From Emydura subglobosa (lineage: Eukaryota; Chordata; Testudines; Chelidae), in contig ML679961.1 in assembly GCA_007922225.1 (NCBI GenBank), positions 71,962,890 through 72,026,889 on the forward strand: a stretch of 64,000 bases of DNA, given 5' to 3'. The translations under genes and the position numbers were made by a program. Positions 1 through 8,660 of this stretch are shown here, one piece after another; position 1 is the stretch's first letter; the number at the start of each line of letters is the position of its first letter. The notes under the pieces are model-generated. The model was given only the letters and a program-made list of their open reading frames with translations. It was not told where the DNA came from and did not search any database.

Positions 1-750
1 TTTTTCATGGTAAAAAACAACAATTAGAATTAGAACAATTAGAACAATAAACCAAAATCGTCAGCTGAAAAACTTCCGGTTTTTGATAGAAATGGAAATT
101 TTCTACAGAAAATGTAGACAAAAATGATTTTGTTCTTTTACACTGAAATTTCCCCCCTCATGCCTTTCCCCCCATTTCCTGGCCACGTCTCTCTCACCAG
201 AGAGTTGTGAGCATCTATATGAAAACCTTGCAGAGGACAAGTACTAAGTATTGCTATGAGTATTACTCCCAGAACCTGACTGTGCATTTAAGCTCAGTCA
301 TATCACGCAGCAGCAGATTGTGGAAAATACCATGCCAGCTCTGGAATGTCATTTCTAACCTTTGCGGCTTTGGGCAGCCACTGATTCTGTTTCCTAATCT
401 TCTGCTCCCATGCCATGGGCCTTTGTTCCTTTTCAGACCATTTCACTGAAATCCGAGCAAATGGTTGATGAGTTCAGAGTATCTGGGACATGCAAGCGAT
501 GAGACCTCCTCATAGCAAGTAATCATCTGCACCTAGCGGCAAGTCAAATGTCACCATCAGCTGATGACAGATGTTTTCTGTGCCAAGACGTGCCAGATAT
601 AACCAAGCTTATGTGCTGTGTTAGATTGAGCTCTGGCATTTGCTAGGCATACACTGGCACATTTGCTTTCAGTATAATAGGGGATATTAGGTAATATATA
701 ATTAAGGGATTAAAAGCACTCTTGCAGTTGTCTGAGGGGAAGATAATGCA
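1..750. other. unique AT-rich sequence, no gene seen
   Basis: I see no repeat family or coding signal here. The only open frame (207-449, 80 codons) has no recognisable domain and is of a length expected by chance. Confidence 0.5.
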
Positions 751-775
751 GAGCGAGAGAGAGGGAGAGAGAGAG
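751..775. repeat. (GA)n simple repeat
   Basis: An imperfect GA dinucleotide run, read directly. Confidence 0.85.
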
Positions 776-838
776 TTAACAAGGTGCTATTTTGGGATGA
801 ATAAAAGGAAGCACATTCTAATCAGAACCCAAGATACC

Positions 839-1382
839 TAGGGTATATCGACACTGCATGTAAGCCCAGGGTTCAAACTCAGACTCAAGCCTAACTCCCC
901 TTCCATCTATACATTAATCATACTAGCCCAGGGCTTGGACCCAGGGTCCGAGGACCCTCCAGAGGCAGAGGGTCCGAGATGGAGTCAAGCTGGGACCCAG
1001 CCCTATTGAGTCAAGTCCTACTGCTTTGCAGTGTAGACACAGCTCCACTGGACTCAAGCTCTGGAAGGCTGCCAAAAGTATCTCACAATCTCTTGGGTTG
1101 ACTTTCTTTGTCCTCTAGACAGTCACATTTGGAGGCTAGTCAAGTTTTCTCACGCTGCACCATAAACAAAGGGTTAGAGTGGCTTCATTTTGGGAGGATT
1201 CTAGGAAGTCTGGGGTATGTATGTAGACGCTGGATCCCCAGATTGGGATACAGGGTTCAACAATTCCTAACAAATTAATTACAAATGAGTGTAGATGCTC
1301 ACGCTCTAGGTTAACAAACCCAGGGTCTGCTAACTCAAGTTCGACTAACCCTGGGCTCACATTGCAGTGTAGAATAGCCCTA
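839..1382. mobile_element. palindromic MITE, hAT-like
   Basis: The two ends are imperfect inverted repeats of about 36 bp: the left end contains CGACACTGCATGTAAGCCCA, and the right end read on the minus strand gives CTACACTGCAATGTGAGCCC. The centre (about 945-985) is also self-complementary around GAGGACCCTCC. This matches the non-autonomous hAT-type MITEs carrying a 'TCTACACTGCA' end motif that are abundant in turtles, and the same end motif recurs at 30496-30775 and 33132-33430. No transposase frame is present. The 8 bp on each side do not match, so a target duplication is not visible. Confidence 0.6.
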
Positions 1383-2438
1383 GTTCTAACAGGAACACTT
1401 GTGAATGTGGAGATGAGCAAATGGCATAAGACAAGGGGCTACATTTCACAAGCGGAAAATTCACCTGGGTTGGACATGCAGCAGCACAAGCCACTTACAA
1501 ACAGAGGGTGGAGAGGGGACACATGGGAGATGTGCTGATCCGGTTCACCTCCCCCAGCAGCCTTGGCTGACAACAGTCCTATGGAGCTCTGGCTGGACTT
1601 TAAAGCTCTCTTTCCATGGCAGAGGGTAAAGTAGAACTGATGCCTGTTCCATCCGACATAGTGACTTCTATAAGTGCAGTCTCTTCAAGTGATATCTTCT
1701 ACTTGCTTGGGTTCAGCTTCAGGAAGCTGATCTTCCTCCAATGAATTGATCTCATCCAATCACTGGGCCATCTTGGTTATCCTTGGTGAAGGATAAGCAG
1801 AGCTGTGTGTCTGCTTATTGCTGGCACGTGACTCATTGGGTTTTTTTTCTCTGATCCCTCCTCTAAGCAATGACACAAATTTAAGCAATGGAACAAGTTA
1901 AAGAAATAAGGCAGATTTGCTTCCACAGAATCAGCAAGCACTGAAGAACCCACTGCTGTTGTTGTCCTTCTCTTTCTGAAGTTAATGAAGAACAGAACAG
2001 AAGCTCGGATCTCATTTTAGAGTGGGTGGATGGGGAAGAAGAGCTTGTTCCTCTAACTCAGACACTGGAGCAGGATTCCTTATACAAGTGAAAAGAGAGG
2101 AGCTTAAGGCCTGCCTCACTGAAGCTGGAGTTGTTTGGCCATTGCTTCAATGGAAGCAGAGGAAAACTGAGGGAACCCAGTCTGGGATGGCTTGGACCAG
2201 ACCAGATCCACTGCAAATCCACCTCCAACCCCCCAAGACATTTACTTCACACAATATTATTGTTAATGCTAAATAAAGCTCTATTAATAGTCATCTAGTA
2301 TTTCTATACCAGACTGCAGCTCTCTTATTAAAGTGAAATTAAGTGAGAATTGCTGTATAGAAGTCTATGGATGATACTGAGATGCGTAACACACACATAT
2401 GATTAAACATTGCTCTTGACTGCCTTTCAGCAGCACAG
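1383..2438. other. unique sequence, no gene seen
   Basis: No repeat family is recognised. The 84-codon plus-strand frame at 2022-2276 has no domain I know and ends next to an AATAAA word at about 2273, which by itself is weak evidence of transcription. Confidence 0.4.
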
Positions 2439-2684
2439 TCAAATATACTTCTTTAGCACATAATGGACAACATCTGTGGGCTCCCTGCAACCAGCTAATG
2501 CTACTGTGTCTAATTCCTGTTTTAATTCTTCTGGATCCCCAGGACTGAGAGTCTTAATGTAGTATAGTAAGTGCTCCATGCTATAATCTTTGCTATTGCC
2601 AATGTTAAGCTGGATTTTGTTGGATGGTCTTTCACTCAAGATGCTTTTCACAGCCAGCAGCTGGGCACTTTTCCCTGTATGATA
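2439..2684 (-). CDS. candidate terminal coding exon or old retrocopy, unknown protein
   Basis: A minus-strand frame ends at TGA (2439-2441) and reads back to a possible splice acceptor (CATACAG followed by GG) near 2684; one codon or so further upstream the frame meets a TAA. The peptide has a protein-like composition: charged and hydrophobic residues alternate, low-complexity runs are absent, and the C-terminus reads PTDVVHYVLKKYI. Its middle contains LLYYIKTLSPGDPEELKQEL, which looks like two amphipathic helices separated by a turn. No AATAAA is seen close downstream on the minus strand. I do not recognise the family. It could be the last exon of a minus-strand gene whose other exons lie beyond this window, a processed pseudogene fragment, or a chance frame. 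The start shown is the putative acceptor, not an ATG. Confidence 0.3.
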   Translation of the reverse strand, partial: YHTGKSAQLLAVKSILSERPSNKIQLNIGNSKDYSMEHLLYYIKTLSPGDPEELKQELDTVALAGCREPTDVVHYVLKKYI

Positions 2685-2759
2685 TTACTGCTCCAGGCTG
2701 ACTAAATATTTCAATGTCATAAATACCAGTCTCTTTCCACACTCCCCCATGCCATGTAA

Positions 2760-3045
2760 GAACTGCTTATGAGCAGCTGAAGCATCTTTTTTTTTTCTGT
2801 TAATGAAATTTAATCGGTGCTACAGGGTTTTGCTCATCGTATCAGAAGAGGCAGCTGTTGCACAGAATGCTCCCCATACACAGTAACCAGGAGGTCAGAG
2901 TCAGAGTAAAGTTTGTTTACAAGCAGGGCATGCCAGTGCAGGAGAGACATCAGGTTTTCACTGATGAGTTTAATTATTGTTGCTTTGTTGAAATGCAAAA
3001 AAAAAAAAAAAAAAAAGGAGAAAAAGCAAGAAAAAAAAACTGGTT
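2760..3045 (+). repeat. A-rich tract, possible retroposed tail
   Basis: An uninterrupted A run (about 2998-3016) is followed by GGAG and more A-rich sequence to 3040. The sequence before it (2760-2997) is not a family I recognise. It could be the tail of an old LINE or SINE copy or a slippage-grown simple repeat. Confidence 0.35.
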
Positions 3046-3479
3046 GGCCATAAACAGGGACCCAACTCGGCTTCCATTCTAGACAATGACAGAGAAACAG
3101 GCCACCAATCAGGGCATTGGTGCAGCAAGTCCGGTGTCCTGCTTTCAACACTGACCAATACCTGATCCTTCAGAGATAAGCCAATCTCCTCACAGAGCAC
3201 CTGGAAGATTGTGCAGTGCTGTTTGGGATTGGATGAGAGCTCTGCCCTTGATCCTTGTAGAGAGTGACTGATGACTTGAAGGCTGTGAATTTAATTACCC
3301 ATACTGTAGCCCGTAAAGCTACAGCTATTTTAAAAATCAATCATAAAATTATCCAGTCCATTTAAAATCCAGTCATAATATTTAACACCTGGTACTGTTG
3401 CTGCATAGAAACTAAAACTACCAAGTAGAATGAGCAGTGGTTAGAGAGGATGGACAATCATGTTCATCACAGCTCTTGG
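3046..3479. other. unique sequence, no gene seen
   Basis: This is the flank of the gypsy element. The 183-codon minus frame at 3418-3969 runs through the LTR and has no domain. Confidence 0.4.
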
Positions 3480-3753
3480 TGTTGGAGCATCTTGTGGAGA
3501 CTATGCCATGGTTGAACTTTTTGGACAATCCCCCCATTTCTTCCTCAGAGGTGAAATTTTTAGATAGTCCCTGCCCTTGCTGGCTGAGGTTGCTGTGGTA
3601 TAGAGATGAACATTGCATCTGAAGCTCTGTTTTCACACGGACCTGGGAGTCTCTGCTTTTTGTTATAGGTGTGTGCTGTATGTTTATATTGACTGAGATA
3701 ACAAAGTATCCTGTGTTTTCGAAGGATAGAGGCTGCATTTTGACTGTGTTACA
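3480..3753 (+). repeat. 5' LTR of gypsy element
   Basis: It shares with the 3' LTR the blocks GTTGAACTTTTTGGA, TTTTAGATAGTCCCTG, GAGTCTCTGCT and ATCCTGTGTTTTC in the same order. It is about 17 bp shorter, mainly between TGTTGG and GTTGAAC. The polyadenylation word seen in the 3' copy reads AGATAACAAAG here, so it has decayed. Confidence 0.75.
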
Positions 3754-3755
3754 TT

Positions 3756-3772
3756 TGGTGAACCAGCCAGGA
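3756..3772 (+). other. candidate primer binding site
   Basis: TGG begins 2 bp after the LTR end and the site reads TGGTGAACCAGCCAGGA, the normal position for a tRNA primer site. I could not assign the tRNA. Confidence 0.4.
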
Positions 3773-3942
3773 GGGGCTGCGAGCTGCTCTGTGAAGTTGG
3801 AAAATAATGCTTCCAGAGAGCAGAACCTAGAAAGCAGTATAGCTAGCAGCTGCATTTGGCAATGGTTATGGGGATGTAGTACAGGAAACAAAGATTGCTG
3901 ATGGTGAGCTGGAAAATCTATACCTACAGCTAAGAGGGACAG

Positions 3943-4380
3943 TTCTGGCTTTATGAAGGCTCCTGCCATCTTCTCGAGATGTATGGAAGAATGCCTTGAG
4001 GGTCTCAGAGTTAACAGAAATATTGAGAAACATGTTCAGCATGTTCCGGAAATCCTCCAGCAATTCAAAAAATAAAATATGAAACTAAAGGCTGAAAAGT
4101 GTGACTTATTTAGAAGGGAGGTCTGATATCTGGGAAAGATTGTAACAGCCGAGGGATATAAAATGGACCCAGCTGACACCCTCGCAGTACAGGCATTGAA
4201 AGAGAAAAATGACTTGCAGTGTGGGTGAGGTGTGGAAATTATTGGGCTTGCCAAATTATTATCACCAGAACATTAAGGATTCTCACAAGCAACAAGACCT
4301 ATGTATGATCTGTTGTCTCTTCCACCTCACAAGAATAGTAAAGACCTCCGTGGGAACAAGGGGTCATGCAGAAAGCAGAG
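3943..4380 (+). pseudogene. gypsy reverse transcriptase remnant lacking the catalytic centre
   Basis: The conceptual frame reads GFMKAPAIFSRCMEECLEGL, then EKHVQHVPEILQQF, KLKAEKCDLFRREV and GYKMDPADTLAVQALKEK. These are the late palm and thumb motifs of Ty3/gypsy reverse transcriptase. The segment that should hold the YxDD catalytic box lies between LEGL and EKHVQHV and is missing: the two flanks are joined through about five residues. In-frame stops (for example within LQQFKK-stop) and a frameshift follow. The N-terminal fingers and early palm are also absent. The remnant has no polymerase activity. Confidence 0.8.
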
Positions 4381-4498
4381 AAAGAATAGGGTGAGTCAAG
4401 TGCCTCCTAGCCAGCCAATCTTCTGGACAGAAAAACAGCAGACAGTATTAGAAAAGTTCTGGTACAACCCCCAGAAATAGCCTATCCAGATTTCTCCC

Positions 4499-4945
4499 TG
4501 CCCTTTTGTTTTACAGACAAATGCATCTTCTAATGGATTGGAAGCTGTGCTGTATCAGCGACAGGAGGGCAAGTTGCAAGTAATAGGGTCCTATAGCTAT
4601 AGCTATTCTTCTGTAGAAGAGAGATTTAATTTACATTCTGGGAAACTGTACTTTCTGGCTTTGAAATGGGAAATTGTAGAGTGATTTTGGGATTATTTGT
4701 ATTATGTATCATCCTTCACTGTTTACACAGTTTACTCATTGACATACGTACTTACATCACACAGATTGAATACCACTGGAAAGTACTGGATATCTGAGTT
4801 GGCTGACTTTAATATCAATATCAGATACTGGCCTGGAAACTCCAATGTAGATGCTGATATTTTGTCTCTTATGCCACTTGATATGGATACATTTATGGAA
4901 GTGTGCACTGAGGAAACAGCTATGGATGTTGTAAATATTCAAAAG
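4499..4945 (+). pseudogene. gypsy RNase H remnant
   Basis: From 4499 a single frame encodes a typical Ty3/gypsy RNase H (NGLEAVLYQRQEGKLQ, LHSGKLYFLALKW, then FTVYT and LTYVLTSHRLN), with a TGA at 4682-4684. Two metal-binding acidic positions are gone: the usual TDAS motif reads TNAS (Asn at 4520-4522), and the TD after VYT reads VYTV (Val at 4730-4732). A late motif NVDADILS is retained. The 100-codon open frame at 4697-4999 is the second half of this domain; its last part already reads into the nested CR1. Confidence 0.82.
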
Positions 4946-4954
4946 TCCAAACCT

Positions 4955-5907
4955 AACTGTGAAAAGTTACAAAGGAATCTCACAAAACTGGGTAACTAGG
5001 CAATAAAATGACAGATGAAGTTCAATGTTGATAGATGCAAAGTAATGCACATTGAAAAAAAAATCCCAAATATACATACAAAATGATGGAGTCTAAATTA
5101 GCTGTTACCACTCAAGAAAAAGATCTTGGAGTTATCATGAATAGTTCTCTGAAAATATCTGCTCAATGTGCAGCAGCTGTGAAAAAAGCTAACAGAATGT
5201 TAGGAATCATTAGAAATGGGATAGATAATAAACAGAAAATATCATAGTGCCACTATATGAATCCATGGTATGCCCACACCTTGAATACTGCATGCAATTC
5301 TGATTGCGCCATTTCAAAAAGATATATTAGAACTGGAAAATGTACGAAAAAGAGCAACACAAATGATTAGGGCACATATGAGGAGAGACTAAAAAGACTG
5401 GGACCGGTCAGCTTAGAAAAGAGATGACTAAGGGGAGATATGATAGAGGTCTATAAAATCATGAATGGCGTGGAGAAAGTTAATAGGGAAATGTTATTTT
5501 CCCCTTTATGTAACACAAGAACCAGGGGTCATCCAATGAAATTAGATAGCAGCAGGTTTAAAACAAACTTAAGGAAGGACTTTGTCACAAAACACACAGT
5601 CGACACGTGAATCTTGTTGACATGGGATATCGTGAAGGGCAAAAGTGTAACTGGTTTCAAAAAAGAATTATATAAGTTCCTGGAGGATAGGTCCATCAAT
5701 GGCTATTAGCTAAGATGGTCAGTGACACAATCCCATGCTCTAGATATCCCTAAATCTGTGACTGCCAGAAGCTGGGACTGGAAAACAGTTGCTCTGTTCT
5801 ATTCATTCCCTTTGAAGCATCTGGCATGGGTTACTGTCAGAAGACAGGATACTCGACTATATGGACCATACGCCTGACCCATTATGGCCATTCTTAGATT
5901 CTTATGT
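4955..5907 (+). mobile_element. CR1 LINE 3' fragment nested in the gypsy element
   Basis: Starting near GTTACAAAGGAATCTCACAA, the sequence follows the C-terminal part of CR1 ORF2 in conceptual translation (DLGVIMNSSLKISAQCAAAV, KKANRMLGIIRN, LRGDMIEVYKIMNGVEKVNRE, GFKKELYKFLEDRSINGY). It continues into the CR1 3' UTR (TTCATTCCCTTTGAAGCATC, GACAGGATACTCGACTATAT) and ends with ATTCTTAGATTCTTATG, the CR1-type terminal repeat. The element is 5' truncated, so the endonuclease and RT catalytic core are absent. It interrupts the linker between gypsy RNase H and integrase, so it is younger than the gypsy copy. The exact left edge is uncertain by about 20 bp. Confidence 0.85.
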
Positions 5908-5934
5908 TATTAAAAATCACTTCAGGCCCAAGAG

Positions 5935-6908
5935 GAAGGACTCATGTCCTGGATAACTGCTATCACTATGGATGCCGCTATACTGAGAGATAAGCTACCA
6001 ACTGCATTTTCAACACTTAAACCCAGCTCATGGAAAGAACTATGTGAAGCACAGAAAGCTGACCTACTAATAAATGCAATTATTGAAGCAAAATCCAAAG
6101 GATACATGCCAACAGTGAGGAAAAGGCACAGGTGAAGCCAGCTTTCTGATTTATGTGTGAGTGGGGGGAAAAAAACAAAAACTTGTACCTTGATAAGAAT
6201 GGTGTCATTTATCACAAAACCAATTAGTAGCACCTAAAAGGTACTGCAGACTAGTCTATGTAGAGTTACACGAAAACATAGGTGCTGACTAAGTTATTGA
6301 CCTTGCTAGAGACAGTTTCTATTGGCCACACAGGAAGGAGGATATGGAGCTCTATGTACCCCCAGGTCTGTCAATGCCACAAACAGAGGAGATCAAACCA
6401 ACATACCAAAGCTGTGTTACATCCTTTCAGTACCACAGAACCGTTTGAACTAGTTTCAATTGATTTTCTTCATCTTTAGAAAAAGCAGTGGTGGGGTTGA
6501 GTGTATGCTGGTTATTATGGACCCCTTATCAGGCTTGTTTAGTCTTATCTCACAAGGATCAAATCCTGGAAAAACCACAGCTGACATTTTTTAATGATTT
6601 TGTTTTAAAATTTGGATTCCCTAAACGAATTTATCATGACCAAGGTGAGGAATTTGAAAACCATCTGTTCCCTAGGCTGCAGCAGTACTGCAAGATTGCA
6701 GGGTCTAGAACAACCCTACAAGATCCTCAGGGAAATGGGCAAACTGAACAATTTAATAGAACACTATTAGGAATGTTGAGAACTCTCCCTGAAGACCAGA
6801 AATCTAATTGGAAAGAGTCCTTAAACAAGCTCATATATTTAGCAGCTAAAGAAGTAATAGTTTATTGAACAGAAAGCAATTATATGAATTTGAAGACACA
6901 TTTTGGAT
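5935..6908 (+). pseudogene. gypsy integrase, N-terminal and catalytic domains
   Basis: Frame pieces cover the pre-integrase linker (5944-6135, SWKELCEAQKADLL), part of the zinc-binding N-terminus (VCQCHKQRRSNQ near 6365) and the catalytic core. The three acidic residues of the DDE core can be read: Asp in ELVSIDFLHL (about 6462), Asp in IYHDQGEEFENHL (6638) and Glu in NGQTEQFNRTLL (6746). The last two are 35 residues apart, as expected for D,D-35-E. A frameshift separates the first Asp from the others, and a stop follows VIVY at 6866. The core residues are therefore kept but the reading frame is broken. Confidence 0.85.
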
Positions 6909-7252
6909 AAAGAATGGTGAGGTCCTTTTCACCTGACATCTCAGCTTTCCCCCTCTCTCTTCCTGCCTCCTCCTGAGTCCTTCTCTATTTGTGTAGCCGG
7001 TTTTTTACTATTGTTATCCCTACAACTTTGACAGGTTGTAAGGTTGTATAATTTCATAATTTTATTGGATTTCCTGTGACACGTATGGTATTTGGTAACA
7101 TACACAAGCTGTAAGTGATTTATTTTTTTGTATTTTTTATTGTTTTTTTATAAAAATAAAAAATAGAATCCAATCTCATAACTTTATGCAATGGGACTTT
7201 CTTCATTTTATCTTTTGCACGGGAGCGACCCTAATTTGCCAGTCAACCTCGC
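6909..7252. other. unidentified insert inside gypsy integrase
   Basis: Upstream sequence ends around the expected core-to-C-terminal boundary, and integrase-like coding resumes at about 7253 with LPINPGLMG. Between them lies about 340 bp of AT-rich DNA with no pol similarity. It ends in a T-rich then A-rich hairpin (about 7123-7168: TTTTTTTGTATTTTTTATTG pairs with the following ATAAAAATAAAAAAT). It could be an unrecognised MITE or solo element. The edges are inferred from where pol similarity stops and restarts. Confidence 0.4.
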
Positions 7253-8165
7253 TTGCCAATCAACCCCGGTTTAATGGGGAATCAGGAATTTGTCAAGAAC
7301 TCCTGTGATTATGTGCAAAATTGGAAACTACTGATGAGAGAAGTAGTCTTTGACTTAGTCACAGAAACCTCCCGAAAATCAGCAGCAGTTTACAGTTTAC
7401 AGTTTACAGTTTCACTCTCTCCCCAGGAAATCAGGTACTTGTCCGGAATTTGTCGCAGCATGGGGACCTGGAAAGTTAAAAATCTGCTGGGAAAAGCAGA
7501 TCCACATTATTACCAAAAGGATGGGAGATCATCTGGACTACAAAATGGTTCCAGAGGATCAACAAGGAAAAGCAAAGGTATTACATCACAATCTCTCAGT
7601 GCCCTGTGATTACCTGCCTATTGATAGTCCAACTGCAAGAAGAAACCCAAGAAAAGCACAAATAGTGAAACATTCCTCAGTTTTCCAGGGACAGGACTCC
7701 TCTGACAATTTAGATGATGGCATACACGCTCAGTTCCTTAATTCTCAAGGTCAGAAAAAGACTATGCCTGTTAACACTAGGGAACAACAGCTGAAGGGCA
7801 GCCAACCTATAATAGCCAGCTCACTAAATCCAGATGCTGAGTCTTATTGTCCCACTATTGCAAATGACTCCCAAACTGCTGGTGATTCTGATGGAAGTGC
7901 TGAGGTATCACATGAATGTGGGTCAAAGGAATCAGTGCTAGCCCAGGGAGATCAAACACTAACAGTCATCAATCCACCAGGATGAGAAAAGAACAGAGGA
8001 TATTCACATATGATCAGCTTGGCCCCCCATGTTACCAGTACAGGAACCCACAGATCAATTTGATTGGTCCCTCTGAGGTGGTGTCTGCAGTGTACCGGTT
8101 ACAAAGATATTTAATGTCAGTGAATTTAGGTCCAATAGTATATACACCAGTATTAACTTCTTAAG
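7253..8165 (+). pseudogene. gypsy integrase C-terminus and pol tail
   Basis: Two overlapping open frames (7253-7609 and 7521-7985) carry the C-terminal integrase region (DYVQNWKLLMREVVFDL, TSRKSAA) and the tail after it (KVLHHNLSVPCDYLPIDSP), which is typical of the end of vertebrate gypsy pol. The frame 7916-8164 continues with FTYDQLGPP. A 7-bp unit GTTTACA is repeated about four times at 7390-7415, and probably caused the frame change between the two pieces. The 154-codon frame is the longest intact piece of the element. Confidence 0.7.
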
Positions 8166-8369
8166 AGAGCCTATCATATATAAATGGTTAATTTGAAGCA
8201 CAGGCATATTTCAGTCGTTACACAATAAGTTTATAATAAAAAATTAAACCGATGGCGCCAGAAGTCTTGGTTCCTTTGGTAGTAAAGGATTTGTTCATGC
8301 TGGAATCAAATAAAAGTTTCATGACCAAACAAGACTTACCTATATTGCTGGAAAACTCAGGACTTTTAA

Positions 8370-8660
8370 TGTTGGCAGGGTGCGTAAGTAAGGCATACAC
8401 AAAAGAGAGTGCACAGCAGTTGAACTTTTTGGATTCTCCCGCCCTGCACTGTATTTCCCAGAGGCGGTATATTTTAGATAGTCCCTGGCCATTCTGGCTG
8501 GTCCATAGGGGTGCACATTTGTTTGGACTTTGGTTTGGGCACAGACTCCTGAGTCTCTGCTCTGGGTTACAGTGTGTGCTATATGTTTATACTGACTGTG
8601 AGAATAAATAATCCTGTGTTTTCAAAGGACAGAGTCTATGTTTTGAAGTATGTTGCAACA
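8370..8660 (+). repeat. 3' LTR of gypsy element
   Basis: It begins TGTTGGCAGGG and ends GTTGCAACA. It retains AATAAA at 8603-8608, about 50 bp before the end. Its match to the 5' LTR is collinear but well diverged, so the insertion is old. Confidence 0.75.

Larger units (their letters stand above)
3480..8660 (+). mobile_element. Ty3/gypsy LTR retrotransposon, decayed and internally deleted
   Basis: Two related terminal repeats (3480-3753 and 8370-8660) flank pieces of a pol polyprotein in the canonical gypsy order: RT, RNase H, integrase, then a C-terminal tail. Only about 190 bp separate the 5' LTR from the end of RT, so gag, protease and most of RT are gone. A CR1 LINE is nested at about 4955-5907, and about 340 bp of unrelated DNA sits inside integrase (about 6909-7252). 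Frameshifts and stops are frequent, so the copy cannot move itself. Both LTRs begin TGTTGG and end in ACA, but the flanking bases (CTTGG left, GCAAT right) do not form a target duplication. The amino-acid matches are to vertebrate Ty3/gypsy pol as recalled; I did not search. Confidence 0.88.

Noticed and set aside
2834..3200. Lys-rich and Phe-rich overlapping frames
   Set aside because: They are translations of the poly(A) tract.
3418..3969. 183-codon minus-strand open frame
   Set aside because: It runs antisense through the gypsy 5' LTR and RT remnant, so it is an antisense shadow.
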